Source: Brasenia schreberi
Taxonomy: Eukaryota; Streptophyta; Magnoliopsida; Nymphaeales; Cabombaceae
Length of the DNA stretch: 64,000 bases
Reading direction: 5' to 3'
NCBI GenBank assembly: GCA_036023115.1
Contig: JAYKKT010000046.1
Location: 6,018,501 to 6,082,500, forward strand
In this document: positions 1 to 12,225 of the stretch, one piece after another
Layout: each line of letters opens with the position of its first letter
Position numbering within the stretch: the stretch's first letter is position 1
Position numbers and translations under genes: made by a program
Notes under the pieces: model-generated
What the model was told of the DNA's origin: nothing
Database searches by the model: none
Seen by the model: only the letters and a program-made list of their open reading frames with translations

Positions 1-1
1 T

Positions 2-1054
2 GGACCTATGGAACTAAAGGGGCAACCTACTCCTTTGCCAAATATCATCAATATGCAAGCATTCGCAGCGTCGGGCAGGATTGCCCAACAGCCTTTTGGT
101 GCATTGCATGCTGAGTTACTTGGTTGCCATTCTAGCAGCTTGGTCATGCCACCTATGGACGAGTCTACTCTCGTACAAGCAGCAGTTAATGGTTCCCAGG
201 GCAGACCTATGGAGAGCGTTGCAAACTTTCAACCTCTAATCAAATCCCAATTTCACCTACCGGAGCAGTTTGCACAAACCAATGTATCGGTCAGTGATAA
301 CCCATCTGGTTATTCCTCATGGCAACACCCCTTTGAAGAAGCAGTCCCCTCCAACGGTATTGGAAGTTTAAATTCTCATGTAGATAACATTCTGGAGCAG
401 CTAGAGCAGCAGCAAGCACCCGTGCCATTCAATACACAGCCACCTTGTTTTCTCGGTTCTACTTCATCTGGTAGTTTTCTGGGTAAGAGTAACTTTGAGT
501 CTTCCTTCGGCAACCACAATCCTGGCATCTCAAGTTTCAATTGTAATTCGGTTGTTGACTACAACATGCTTTCTTCTCCAAGCATTGGGATGAGAAATAT
601 ATCAGAACATGATTTGAAGAGTGTTGGTTTAATTGGCGGTTATTCCCTTCCGATTTCAGAGTCCCATGCAGCTTCTTGCTCTATACCTTGTGAAAGCACG
701 ACAGGTTTACAAAGCTGGCCAGTTCATAACTCGATACAAGATATTATTGACTCTAATCCTGGTATCCAGCTGGGCGCTGACTTTGTACCAAATGCTTGTG
801 AGATTTCATATGGCCTCCAAGACGGCGTTTTGTCGAACCAAGGGATTCATACAAGCATGACAGTTGTTAACCCCAGCATCCTGAGCACACCAAGCTTTGC
901 AAATGAGGGGGACCAAGGTATCGGTTGCCTGGGCAATGAACATGTGATGAAGGAAGTTGTAAATTTGGATTTCAGGGGCAATGCGAATGTTGGTATGCCT
1001 GTTTTGCAACAGCACTTCTCTTCAAACGATCTGATGAATGTTTTCTCCAAATAG
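2..1054 (+). CDS. Type-B response regulator, C-terminal exon (partial)
   Basis: This is the last exon of a type-B two-component response regulator, a nuclear transcription factor that carries out cytokinin responses at the end of the His-Asp phosphorelay. The frame is already open at base 2, before the first ATG at 8, so the exon continues off the left edge. The receiver and GARP/Myb DNA-binding domains therefore lie outside the window. Identification rests on the block SGRIAQQPFGALHAELLG near residue 23, followed by LVMPPMDESTLVQA. Type-B proteins of the ARR1/ARR12 class carry such a block (SGRI-x-AL-x-AELLG) after the GARP domain. The rest is a low-complexity Q/S/N/P-rich region typical of the activation domain. 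It ends in SSNDLMNVFSK, like the DLM/DLL ending of the family, then TAG. Which paralogue it is cannot be told from this part. Confidence 0.8.
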   Translation, partial: GPMELKGQPTPLPNIINMQAFAASGRIAQQPFGALHAELLGCHSSSLVMPPMDESTLVQAAVNGSQGRPMESVANFQPLIKSQFHLPEQFAQTNVSVSDNPSGYSSWQHPFEEAVPSNGIGSLNSHVDNILEQLEQQQAPVPFNTQPPCFLGSTSSGSFLGKSNFESSFGNHNPGISSFNCNSVVDYNMLSSPSIGMRNISEHDLKSVGLIGGYSLPISESHAASCSIPCESTTGLQSWPVHNSIQDIIDSNPGIQLGADFVPNACEISYGLQDGVLSNQGIHTSMTVVNPSILSTPSFANEGDQGIGCLGNEHVMKEVVNLDFRGNANVGMPVLQQHFSSNDLMNVFSK

Positions 1055-1420
1055 GTACAGAATTTTCTTTCTTGGACAGACCGAGGGACCTCATCAGCAG
1101 CGGACATGCCGAAGGGTCTGAGGCTCGTTGATACCTCACGTGTGCATGGGCTCACAAGACTGCCCGGACCATTGGCTTGTAACTGGAGCAAGGCTCGACT
1201 TGGAGAAGGGGAAGATTCATTTGTTAGTAGAATTCTCTCTGCTACATTGGGTTATGTAAAAGAGGCTAACCCTTTTTGTTTTTCAGACTGTACAATGTAC
1301 ATAATATAATGCATGACAGAAGAGGAGGAAAAGACCCCCCAACTGTTAAATATGTGAATTGTGAGTACTAATTCCTTTTCCAATGCTGTAATCAGCAGAA
1401 ATAAACCATGAAATATGTAT
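1055..1420 (+). other. 3' UTR of the response regulator gene, with poly(A) signal
   Basis: No coding pattern is seen after the stop codon. A canonical AATAAA lies at about 1400-1405, some 345 bases after the stop, a normal plant 3' UTR length. The cleavage site is inferred to be within about 30 bases after it. Confidence 0.5.
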
Positions 1421-1927
1421 GAACACTTATCAGCACCAGTCGATATTATAAAAAGAACAAGAGAAATCGATATTAGGCTTGGGAATCGCCCACCTACTTG
1501 TCCCGCCCTGCCAGTTCAACTCAGGTTCCGCAACTATGCCCAGAAGGATCAGGGATTTCTGACAAGAGCACACACACACCTAAGTAACCCAAGTTATGTA
1601 TGGACCCTATTATGCAATAATGATCGCCGTATCACTACTTATCTAGAAAAAAAAATCATATAATGTTTAATAGTTTCTTTTGAAGTATCTATATATATTA
1701 GGAGTTTTTTCTCATGTAATCTATTAGATATCTATACCATCCATGTCATAAGGATGGCAAAGATCAACTTGTCCATCATCGATACCATTTGTCCATATCG
1801 TGAGGAAAGATCAACTTGCATTAATGCCCGAGATTGTCTCAATTAATTGCATTAACGATGGTCATGATCAAAAGCAATATCTAGCATAAAAGGCTATCTA
1901 ACAGTTCTCTTCCCCCTTCTTTCTCCC

Positions 1928-1928
<1 letters not shown>

Positions 1929-1981
<53 letters not shown>
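1929..1981 (+). repeat. Compound microsatellite (TA)n(GA)n
   Basis: About 25 bases of TA run straight into about 28 bases of GA. This compound form recurs many times in the window (see findings). The rest of 1420-2300 shows no gene. Confidence 0.9.
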
Positions 1982-1983
<2 letters not shown>

Positions 1984-2231
1984 AGAATACTGAACGAAGG
2001 TAAATCATATTAAAGAGATATACTTTCAGTGCTAATCAAAGATTCACATCCATCCACACTACAAGAATATGTGCCAAAATTATTAAAATAAAATCAGAGA
2101 GATCAGAATACCGAACGAAGGTAAATCATATTAAAGAGATACTTCCAGTGCTAATCATAGATTCACAACTATCCACGCTACAAGAATATGTGCCAAAAAA
2201 GCATACCTTATTAAAATAAAATGTGAGAGAG
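1981..2231 (+). repeat. Tandem duplication, unit about 120-130 bp
   Basis: Copy one starts at 1981 (ATCAGAATACTGAACGAAGG) and copy two at about 2102 (ATCAGAATACCGAACGAAGG). Both continue through a stretch with ATTCACA, a CTACAAGAATATGTGCCAAA block and a TTAAAATAAAAT end, each followed by GAGAGA. The copies differ by scattered substitutions and a roughly 10-base insertion (GCATACC region) in the second. A GA-rich junction sits between them, so slippage or unequal exchange at GA tracts is a likely origin. Confidence 0.85.
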
Positions 2232-2929
2232 AGTCCCATTTTCCAGCTAAAATTTTTAGATCTGGAATCAATTTCTGCCTTTCCGGGCCGGTGATAGCTG
2301 CCTAAGCCGTTATTGAGCTCAAGAAGCCGCCGGACTTCGCCGAGCTACCATGCTGCCAAGTTGATTTTATCACTCTACATCCCCGAGTCTGAAGGAAAGC
2401 AAGTCGAAGGCGAAGCATGTGTCGTGACTCATGCTTCACCACCTCCAGCTGGGCTCCGGCCACAATTGATGCACCTCCGTCTGCTGCCAAGTCATGGCAG
2501 TTCTCCCTCACCACAGGTGCAGTGCATACATGGGACAAACCCTTCCATTGCATGGGTTCATAATACTGACTAGCTTCAGAGCCAAGATCATCAGCTCCCT
2601 GCCAGAATGGCTCGTCGGAGATGCAGCTCTCGAGCTCCGATCGCACATGCGAGAGATGCTGTAGGCCTGCGGTTGTCATGGCATGCAAACAGAAACAATA
2701 AGTCTGATCTCTAATCAAAGAAAATACACTACCAGCAGAGGCTACTTCGAAAGAAATTGTCTATAGGGTTTTAACCGTGGACTATGTTCATATAGCCTCG
2801 ACTAAAACCATGGCATGTAACGTCACCACTGAGTCAAAAAAGGGGTTGCTACATGGCAAAGCAGTTCCATTTCAAATCCCATATGATACACAATTTCAGG
2901 TTGCAGCATGATTCTTTGGTTTCTTTCTG

Positions 2930-3040
2930 GTAGAACCGGAGGGCCGAAGCCAGATGCATGCCCCGAGTATCAAACTCATGACCTTCAACTTGGGTCAATC
3001 CCTAACCAGGTGAGCTACGGCTTCTTGTGCATTGCGGCCT
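2930..3040 (-). mobile_element. tRNA-derived SINE relic
   Basis: On the minus strand, an A-box-like GTAGCTCACCTGGTTAGGG lies about 35 bases before a B-box-like ATGAGTTTGATACTC. These are the internal pol III promoter boxes of tRNA-derived SINEs. The copy sits in an intron of the MACPF relic and has diverged from related copies at 3.9 and 9.6 kb. Confidence 0.55.
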
Positions 3041-3859
3041 GGTTTGCTACGCAAGAATCACCTATCCATCAATAAGCTCATTCGATTGCTGATTTAATTA
3101 AATGCATCATATTGCTACTGTGAGCACGCATGCATGCATGAAATCAGAGGGGTTTTAGAGACATGCATGCAATGATTGTGTTGTATAAACAGCAACACCT
3201 TGTTCTACACATACTGGGGTCTGTTACAAAAACTCTTACATCGCGTTTGTGCTCTACCATGTGTCCCATTAGTATCGAACTTTAGGAAAAGGTAAAACCA
3301 TGGTTTCCTTTCAGAATGTTTGAAGTTATCCACTGCATCTTTTGGAGTGTTAAATTTATAATTTACCAAGATTAAAAAATATTTATGTAACCAAAAGAAA
3401 ATATTGAAAGATATTTCTCACCGATCTCCATGGGCGCCTTCGAGATGCAATCTCATTCCTGTCACAGGCTTCCTCCCAACCATCACCTGCACAATAAGGT
3501 TTTTTTTATCTTGCTGTTCGATATGGGGATCTAATTTCTACGTAAGCTTGTGGAATTTGAAGTTTATGGAAAAGCAAATCAAGTAAAGGGCATGGTAGAG
3601 TGTGTGTGTGCGCGCGCACGAATGTGTATTTGTGTGAGTTAGGCTTCTGCTTCCCGCTAAACAAAACAAAAAAAACCCATAGCATTGACATCTTTCGGTT
3701 AGGAAATTTAAAGAAGCCAGTGATTATGATCATCTATCTTGCTTCTAGTGGGTAGCTTGGTGTTGTTTCCGTAGGAGCTGCCCATTGCTAAGCTGAAGTT
3801 AAGGTCCTAGGGGCAACGTTCCTGGATTTGGAGAGAGGCTGTTTTCCTTTTCTTTCTTT

Positions 3860-3990
3860 CTTTTTTTTTCACAATCAAGTGGCCAAAGCTGGAAGCACAA
3901 CCCAACCCGAGGTGTCGAACTCATAACTTTCAGCTTGTGAGTCAATCGCCCAGCCAGGTGAGTTGTCGCTCTTTGTGTGAGACACACTGG
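3860..3990 (-). mobile_element. tRNA-derived SINE relic
   Basis: Minus strand shows CAACTCACCTGGCTGGGCG (A box) and ATGAGTTCGACACCTCGG (B box), then a tail passing into an A/G-rich run near 3860. It shares the layout of the copies at 2930-3040 and 9515-9650. Confidence 0.55.
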
Positions 3991-4484
3991 GATTTAATAT
4001 CCATGCTTTATATATATATAACTTGATATAGTTTTAGTATTTTCAAAACAAATTTCAAACATCCATCTTAAATAAGTAATGATTGAAATTTAAATTTGAA
4101 AAGAAAAAATATGTGTACTTTGTAGTTTTTTTTTTATTTTACTTTTTGAATTTAAATTTCGACACGGGATGACTGATATTTGTTTAGACATGCTAACACA
4201 CAAGTATGCTAGCATGTATTATGTTCTCTACATTTTATGTAGAGTTGTTAGATACCCATTCATATTAAATCATCCATATTACTGTCTAAATCAAAAGGAT
4301 AAAAATATTTTTTTTAAATAAGTAAATAGCATAAAGTATATCATATACTTTTTTCTTTTTGGTTTTTTAATCTAGACCATCCATCTATTCAATCCAACAA
4401 TCTAACATAAATGACAATCTAGCAACCTTTTTTGTTCCTCTCTATATATATATAGAATACACATGCAAGCATACATGTAGAGAG

Positions 4485-4831
4485 AGAGGGAGTTGCTAGA
4501 TAGTATCTCTAGACTTACTAGACAATATACATCATGTATATATACATATACATACATAGAATTGCTAGATAGCCTCTCATACCAAACTTTACTAAATTAT
4601 CTATGTCATTTATGAGATCATACGGACAACACTGATCGAATTTCGCATGAAAATCAATGACATTTTAATACACATGTGAATTATATATACATATACATAT
4701 ATATGTATATAAACTAAAAACTACTAGATGACCTCTTGTGTCAAAACTTTACTTGACGATCTATATCATTCATGCGATCGTACGAATGACACAAATCTAT
4801 CTTTCTTTGAAGATCAATAATATTTTAATGC

Positions 4832-4883
<52 letters not shown>

Positions 4884-4975
4884 TAGGAGCTGCTAGATAG
4901 CTTCTTATGCCAAACTTTACTAAACAATCATCGTATATATTAATGTACGGACAACACAACATTTTAATGCATATT
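4485..4975 (+). repeat. Diverged repeat family GCTAGATAG between microsatellites
   Basis: At least three copies of a unit of roughly 120 bases start near 4559, 4721 and 4887. They share a start like (A/G)CTGCTAGATAGC, a middle like CCAAACTTTACTAAA and an end like ACATTTTAATGC. A shorter start-only copy is at 4490. Each is separated by TATA/TACATA or (CA)n(TA)n tracts. No protein is coded. Confidence 0.7.
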
Positions 4976-5097
4976 GTCTGTATTAAATGCAATATGAGAT
5001 GGATCGGCTCATCACCACCATCTAATTTGATTATAAAGATGATAATAATAGTCATGTCTAACACTAAAGGTTGTCTAACACCTCCACCCTCTCCACA

Positions 5098-5107
5098 TAT
5101 ATATATG

Positions 5108-5139
<32 letters not shown>

Positions 5140-5140
5140 C
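5098..5140 (+). repeat. Compound microsatellite (TA)n(GA)n
   Basis: TA run with one interruption, followed directly by about 18 bases of GA. Other short GA, G and TA runs lie at 5470-5486, 5668-5702 and 6068-6086; the 5668-5702 run sits where the MACPF exon loses its reading frame. Confidence 0.8.
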
Positions 5141-6825
5141 TGGTCGGTAAGCAAATGTGTCTGGTGTATTGCGTTGCATGTATATTCCAATTGAATACAC
5201 CTTAGCTCCACAAATTAGTTATTTTTTCATACAAACCTGACTATTTACGATGGGTGCGTGATACCCAATAATTCCCTAGTATCGAGTACTTTCATGTTTC
5301 CTTTTAATGTAAACGAATCGAGTTTTTACGTCTAAAGAGTTCGTTTATTCGTAATTCTTATAAAATGATATGCTTGCTTGCTTAAAAAGCAGTTGAGGCC
5401 AACTTTTTGGGCATGCAAATTAAAGAACCATTTTTGGGAATTTGTAATGTTTTCACCCACACACACGCAGAGAGAGAGAGAGAGATGCTTCAAATCTTGT
5501 TGGCTGGACGCCCAAGTGGGAGGTCACCGTGAATTGGTGCCCATATCTTATGTGGTCGAAAATGCAAAAACACTTCTAGCTCTTCTATCGGCGGTTTATC
5601 TGAATAGAGACGGGAGAAATTACGAAGAAAATTCAGAAACCTATTTATTGTGTGTGTTATTTGAGAGAGAAGGGGGGGGGGGGGGAGAGAGAGAGGGAGA
5701 GAACTAACAACGAAGGTTGAGGTTTATAGCGTGAGATAAGAAGCCATTGCCAGGAATCCCTGCAAGGAGAGAAGTGATTGGGACGAAAACGAAATTGATG
5801 GCGTCTGGAGTGGCCGGTACAGTGGCAAGCCATGCATAGTGACCGTTGATTGATGTGTCCCCGCCTCTCTTTGAGTTGATCACTGTGATTCCCTGTACCA
5901 CCAGAAGAAAAACCTTGTTAATTGCTAATTGGTCTTTAGCACTGTCAACAATCACATCAAACAAATAAATTGTTAAAATCACATTAACTTCTTCGACAAA
6001 AAGAAATTGAACTACACCAACGTGAGAGAATCACTTTCTCGTACGTACACACAATATATAAAAGGAGAGAGAGAGAGAGAGAGAGTAATTTTAGGATCCT
6101 CCAAGAGAGAAATTTTAGGATCCTCCAAGAATATATAATATATCTAATCATAACTATCGGATCAAAACGACTGGAAGGGCACGATTCTTGTAGAAAAAGC
6201 AAATAATATTGTTGTACTTCCTGATGCGCAAATCACGACCGAGACATCAGTCTTTAGAGGGTTTATTCTCCCCAAAAACTCTTTTTTATATATATAGAGA
6301 GAGAAAGATAGAAAGAGACATGTCCGGTTTTGATTCTCTCAAAATCTGAAACGGTTAATTTAATAAAAAAATAATTTTTATAAGATTTTTTTAAATACTG
6401 GAATCGACGGTTTGAATCCGATTCCGATTTGGTAAAGGGTTAAACTGGACTGGGTGAGCCTTGGTTCCAGTTTCACCGGTTCTTGATTCGATTCAATTCC
6501 AGTTAAAATCAATCATGTTTGTATATATTTATATATATATATATATATGGTGTGCTCATGCAGGCAAAAAAAAAGTACCATTCTTCCACTTACGTCTTTG
6601 CTTGCTACGGATGGGCATTCTGGGTTCACATGATGCGGTTCAAAAACATTAAAAGCCTCCGGCACCTGGCAGTGAAGCAAAAGAGGAGAAACTATATATG
6701 AAAAAAAGGAACGCATACATGCATCGCATCCAGAGTATTAGCTCATCGGAACATCTTATTGTAACTAAAAGAAGAAACATCTACATACGTACATCAATAT
6801 GCACGAGGACGCTCCATACACACAC

Positions 6826-7002
<177 letters not shown>

Positions 7003-7135
7003 CGCTAGACTCTCAATCTCTCGACATTAGCATGGACATGTACTGGAGTCCAGTAATTCTCGTTCTCCTGAGAGTGTATATATATTATATATAAACACGA
7101 TTGAATAGAGTTTGCATAACATATATGTGTGTGTG

Positions 7136-7168
<33 letters not shown>

Positions 7169-8728
7169 ATAAACACGATTAATTTGGCTGAGAACGTGCA
7201 AGTATAACATTAAATAAATTCAAACAAATTAAGAAGTGAAAATACCTTTATTCTCAGTTGCTTGCATTTGGTATGGAGTGGAGGAAGGACGCATACCTCG
7301 GTGAACAATTGATCTCCAAGTTCCTCGAGGTGCCTCTTGAGATCGGATGGAGGCAAATTTGAAGAGTGGGTTTGCCTAACATAGACACACCCTGACAACC
7401 AATACTCAATCCAACTATGATGTGGGTCCCATACTTTCCCATAAATCTGTAATATTACCATTAATCACGATTAAGAAAAACTAAGTAACCTTTAGTGCCA
7501 CCAATCAATGCCTAAGCAAGGTTTACTTGAAAAAAGTCAAAGTTGAAAAGAATTCTGTCATAAGGATGGAAAAACCTTTTTAATATGTTTGAGAAAATTT
7601 TATTTCAGTATTTTAAAGGTTTTTTTCTAAACACTTTATGACCTATGATTTGCACCATTATGATACTTTGAGACCAATTGGTTACGCCATTTGATTTATT
7701 TGATATGGCATACTTACATGATTGAACAAAAATGCTATCATGACACTTTTGATCATGATGTGGGTTCATGTGACCATCGTCTAAGAATTCATAAATCAAA
7801 AGGTATTATATGTTAGACAAATCATAGGTGACTAAAGTATTGGAAAAAAGAAGTTTTCCATGACGGCCTTTTTTACATGATCACACAGGATGAGGGAGTG
7901 ACGATCAATGTGGATGTCGAAGAGGGAGATGAAGTAGCCATCAAGTGCTAAGAATTTGGTTTCTGACTCTCGGATGCCCATGAAGAACTGTTGAATTGAA
8001 GAATCCTGAGGGGGGGTTTCCCGGTAGGTTGCTTTTCTGGTTGAACAGCTCGCTCATCTGTCAAACAAATGGACCAGTTTCACCGCATTCATTAGCATGA
8101 TTAGTGTAACCTCTTCCAATCAAAGCGGAAAGAACCACCACAGTTCTTTCCAGAGTGAAAACCTAGATAATCACCAGTTAATGCAAGCGATCTCTTCGAT
8201 AATCCACTTGCTTTTCACCAAGCTAGCAGACTTTGCAATTCCTAAATGTGCTTACGTTAACATAATTTGCTTTATCTTTACTGCTCGTTGAATGTTATGA
8301 GTCAAGGCAATCATAATGCAATTCACAAAATTCTACATAGCCTTTTTCCTGCAAATCGATCAAGTGACATGGTAGATCAATGATCTATGATGAGCATATT
8401 GCTGAAAACATGTATATTGGTGCCAATTTGAGATGAACTTCATGAATTTTGGTGATAGATCATCATCTCCAAGACCACCCAATCCTTGACCAAGAATGAA
8501 CTGGAGGCGAGCTACCTGCAGAAACAAGTCCTGATCACCTGGAACAGAAACAGTAATGGCCGACTATGGATCAAACCACCACCAGCCACCGCCTAACTTA
8601 TGGTTGTGGATATTTCAGAAAGGTGCATTAATGACATCAAAACAGTTACACCAACCACAACCTATTTTATTTTCTGTTTAATAGGTTTAAAGCCCATTAA
8701 AGTCATAAATTCTAAATCTTAAGCATCT

Positions 8729-8736
<8 letters not shown>

Positions 8737-8787
<51 letters not shown>

Positions 8788-8980
8788 ATTTTAGGTGTAT
8801 GATGTCTTTTAGTGCATAATTTTCTACAAACACATTTTATTTTTGAGATAAACGATAAAAATTTGAATTGCTTTATAAATTATGCATTAATTCAAATCAC
8901 CATCATTGATAAAGATGGAAGGATTAAGATATTTATTCTAAGATTATGCATCAAAAGATATTTTTAACTAAAACTCTCTT

Positions 8981-9046
<66 letters not shown>
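8737..9046 (+). mobile_element. MITE-like unit bounded by (TA)n on both sides
   Basis: A core of about 200 bases (8785-8983) sits between two (TA)n tracts (8737-8784 and 8984-9046). Each tract is preceded by a similar TCTCTCATATA / TCTTTCATATA word. The core has imperfect terminal inverted repeats: ATGTCTTTTAGTGCATAAT at the left and, on the other strand from the right, ATATCTTTTGATGCATAAT. It codes for nothing. Rice Micron MITEs are known for sitting in (TA)n microsatellites; kinship with them is inferred from this layout only. Confidence 0.6.
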
Positions 9047-9049
<3 letters not shown>

Positions 9050-9270
9050 ATCACATTGTTTACAAAATGAATTCTACAAAATAAACGATAAATCGGCCAC
9101 TTATATTAGAAACCAATATTGACAATTTAGCAAGTCTGTATAGCTGACTTGTTTACGAAAAGAAAACAACTAAAACTTCGGCAGCTAGCTAGACTAGTCA
9201 ATGTAAAGGGGTTGGTGAGTGACCATTTTGGTATTACTCTTGGGATGGACAGTGGCGTTCACACGGCCCC

Positions 9271-9273
<3 letters not shown>

Positions 9274-9326
<53 letters not shown>
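9274..9326 (+). repeat. (GA)n microsatellite
   Basis: More than 50 bases of uninterrupted GA. No gene is seen in the flanks (9047-9510). Confidence 0.95.
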
Positions 9327-9330
<4 letters not shown>

Positions 9331-9514
9331 CTGATCATAAAAGTAGACTTGGTCATTTTGAAACCAAACCCTGAAACTGACCCGAAACCGAATCATTCCA
9401 GGAACCGTTCAAAACAAGAACTGCAACCGAACAGAGGGCCTTTCTTTGAAACCTAATCAAAACCGGATAGGGACTAAACTATAGAACTGGCTGTTTACGT
9501 CCCCTCCTTTTTTT

Positions 9515-9650
9515 CTTTTTTGTTACAGTGGGAGACCCAAGCGTAACACACACACCAGCACATGCATGCCTTCGGGGATCGAACTCACCACCTACAAAGT
9601 GGGAATCAAAGAGCCCTTCCGAATGAGCTAAGGCTCTGGGTGCTAGTGCC
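9515..9650 (-). mobile_element. tRNA-derived SINE
   Basis: The clearest SINE here. Minus strand: A box TTAGCTCATTCGGAAGGGC near 9632-9614 and B box GAGTTCGATCCCCG near 9587-9574, followed by a T/G-rich body with GTGTGTGTGTTACGC and ending near GTAACAAAAAAG. The spacing is tRNA-like, but no cloverleaf closes, so it is not a tRNA gene. Confidence 0.65.
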
Positions 9651-9659
9651 TATTTAAAT

Positions 9660-10690
9660 TTCAAACTCTTCAAGTTAATGTAATTTAACTTCTGACAATC
9701 TTTTATGATACATCCTCACCCTTTCCGTATGTTTTAAAAGCACGACCTCAACTGAAACCCAAATCAGAACCGAAATCGGATCCCAAGAGGGGATGTTTAG
9801 GTTAGGGTTTGGTGCTCCTGGTGTAACCATAACAGGTCGTTTTGTTTATTAAGCTAGAGGAGTTTATCCTTAATAAAATGGACATAGATATTCTTTTCTA
9901 CTAAAAATGGCAAAATTGGATCTTTTGGGGAATCCAAGTTTTTACTCACCCGGTCAACTTACTTGGCTTGAACTTGGTTCATAACTGGATCCATTCAAAG
10001 ATCTCTCGAGGAATCAGCACACAATAATTAGTATGAACTTTGATCAAGCTAAACAATGACTGGTAAATGTTCTCCTCGGTGAAGCTAATTGAACTCCTTT
10101 CTAAACAAAACATAAGACTAATTAAACGAAGCCTAGTACGTAAAGGAGGCCTTAAATTTCTATGGGAAATCAGAAATATCGAAGTCCTCGGAAATTCACA
10201 AGAAGGCCCCATTTTGCCTACGGGGATTTTGATTCCAACTCCACAATTAAACCAAATTAAAGAAGAATTTGTTGATCACCAAATTGTTTATCACCTGTTC
10301 TTCAAGAAAAGAGGATAATGTACAGTCTCCTAATCCAAGTGATCCGTTTGCTAAAACACGACAGGCAGTGAAGTTCATCTATTAATTTCATAAAGAGTCA
10401 TATCTCTCGTGGCGATCTTCAATTTAAAAGGTCATGAGTTCTATACCCCGGGTGTGGGATCTGCCCCTATGCATTTGTTACAAAAGTTTAACAGTAAAAA
10501 AAGAAGTGAACAGCCGTTTTACTTGGTTAGCATAACATAATAGCTTAAATTATGAGCACCAAACGTAACAACGTAACCAATCCAAAGATTTACAAATTTT
10601 CAACAAAGAATGTGTTGAACTAGTTAACATCAACTAGGTTTGGTCCCAAAAACTTTTATTGCAAATGCAAAATCTACGAAACTTACATTT
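9660..10690. other. No recognised gene; one SINE-like B box
   Basis: I recognise no family in the short open frames here, such as the ones overlapping at 10067-10318. A plus-strand GGTCATGAGTTCTATACCCC at about 10430-10450 resembles the B-box half of the SINE family, followed by a T-rich stretch. Confidence 0.4.
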
Positions 10691-10756
10691 GTTGTTTTAT
10701 CAGGGAGAACAGTAAATAAGATCGTTCAAAGATTGATACTGAGAGAAAAGAAAAAC

Positions 10757-11137
10757 CTGGTCAAAATCCACGAGAAGAAGTTTGCCAACTCTTGATCTTA
10801 AAAGCATGCAAGCAGCATGACTCCCAACCCCTCCAAGACCAATGACTACAACAAATGATTTTGTCATTTTTTGGTGGCACTCCATGCCAAAAAATTGTAT
10901 ATTCCTAACCATAACAGAAAAAGTCATGTAATCCTTTGAAAGGGTTAGATGAAAATGAAACAAGCAGTAATTCCTGAACAATTGCGGACCTTCAAATGAT
11001 AAATATAATTAACCTGAAATTGTGAATAACTTGTAAATTGTTCTGCTACTATTTCATCCTGCATAAGATCAGAAAAGGCTGATCCATTTAAGTCCTGACC
11101 ATCTCTCTTCTTCTTGATCCTGGTACAGAGTTCTTTC
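10757..11137 (-). pseudogene. TcdA-like E1 (ThiF/MoeB fold) gene fragment
   Basis: Two exons of a homologue of bacterial TcdA (CsdL), the ATP-dependent enzyme that cyclises t6A to ct6A in tRNA; plants have an organellar-type homologue. Exon 11137-11031 codes KELCTRIKKKRDGQ and LMQDEIVAEQFT. Exon 10904-10757 codes NIQFFGMECHQKM, then the nucleotide-binding loop VVVIGLGGVGSHAA and KLLLVDFDQ, ending at CAG|GTTTTT. The glycine-rich loop and the acidic residues after it are the ATP-binding signature of E1-like enzymes. The following exons (NRHAVA-type Arg finger and the rest) were not found toward lower coordinates. The exon join is out of phase by one base: the usable donor is ACAA|GTTATT, while continuation to RNIQFFG needs one more base. 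Together these favour a truncated pseudogene, although a missed exon is possible. Confidence 0.7.
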
Positions 11138-11199
11138 CTACGACAAGTAATCACATGTAAACAGTTACATACTAACAAGGAACCAATTCCCATGATTGG

Positions 11200-12100
11200 T
11201 ATCAGTTATTCCAGCTTACAAAATCCAACAGGTGAGTGAAATACCATAATATGGTAGTCTAGAACCACTACATGAAAATGCATATATGCACATATACAAG
11301 GAAAATACTTGGGTACTTTGATGACAATGCACTTGAGCTCCACAGTTTTCGTTATAAGCATTTTTCATAAAATTAACCGTTAACACATGTCTAGAATGCC
11401 CAAAAAAACATTGAATCAACATATTACACATTTTTTCAATTTATAGATCAGGATTTATAAGCAAAGAAAAAATAGCTAAGAGCATTATCGTAAAATAATT
11501 ATAAATCCAATATACCTACGAAAATTTAAAATGTAAGCGCAATTCCAAGGTTCCTGAGCATGATCAATATGTGGTTACTTTTATGAAAAGAAGAGTTTTC
11601 TCTGTAAGAATAACCATACATATTTGATCTCCATGTTCAAATATACTGGAACTGCCATTCCGCTTTAATTGATAGGTGTATACAAGCATTTATGCTGTGT
11701 TATTTTCTAGTATTTTCTACCTAGATACATTCATTCACTCCTTATTTATTGATTTGTACTAATCGAATGGATGGTATATGTTATCACTTTCTAACTAATT
11801 GGAGCTTCTCGATACTTACTGACTTTCAATTCTGGTGTATATTGCATAAACCACTTAATATTGCCTTAACTTTGATGCTGGAAAATTGGTATATTCCTTT
11901 ATTTTTTTTGGAAAGGGTGCACCCCCTTGGTGCTTTCTGTTGGAACTTACTTATTCATCAAAAAGAGATACATGCTAACATATTGTATACAAAATATTAT
12001 ATTATGATCAAAAAGCAAAATGTTATTACTGAACATTTTCAAATTACCACATTGTGATTCATCACTGACTCGTGAAAGAAGAAAAGGCTGTCATTTGCAA
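11200..12100. other. No recognised gene or repeat
   Basis: A/T-rich sequence with short open frames on both strands. None shows a family motif, and no clear repeat was seen. Confidence 0.4.
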
Positions 12101-12225
12101 TTTCACAAGTCCATTTTCTTGTCATCTAAACTGTTTTTTTGCACTCAAGCACAAAATACAAGATGTTGAATGTGTGCAGGCACTGAGGCTGATGATTCAT
12201 TTCAGAAGAGGGGCTCTTTTCTGTG

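Noticed and set aside
2313..2573. Plus-strand open frame
   Set aside because: Antisense to the last MACPF exon relic; the minus strand carries the family motifs.
9570..9640. Possible tRNA gene
   Set aside because: A and B boxes are present but no acceptor stem or anticodon loop closes; it fits a SINE.
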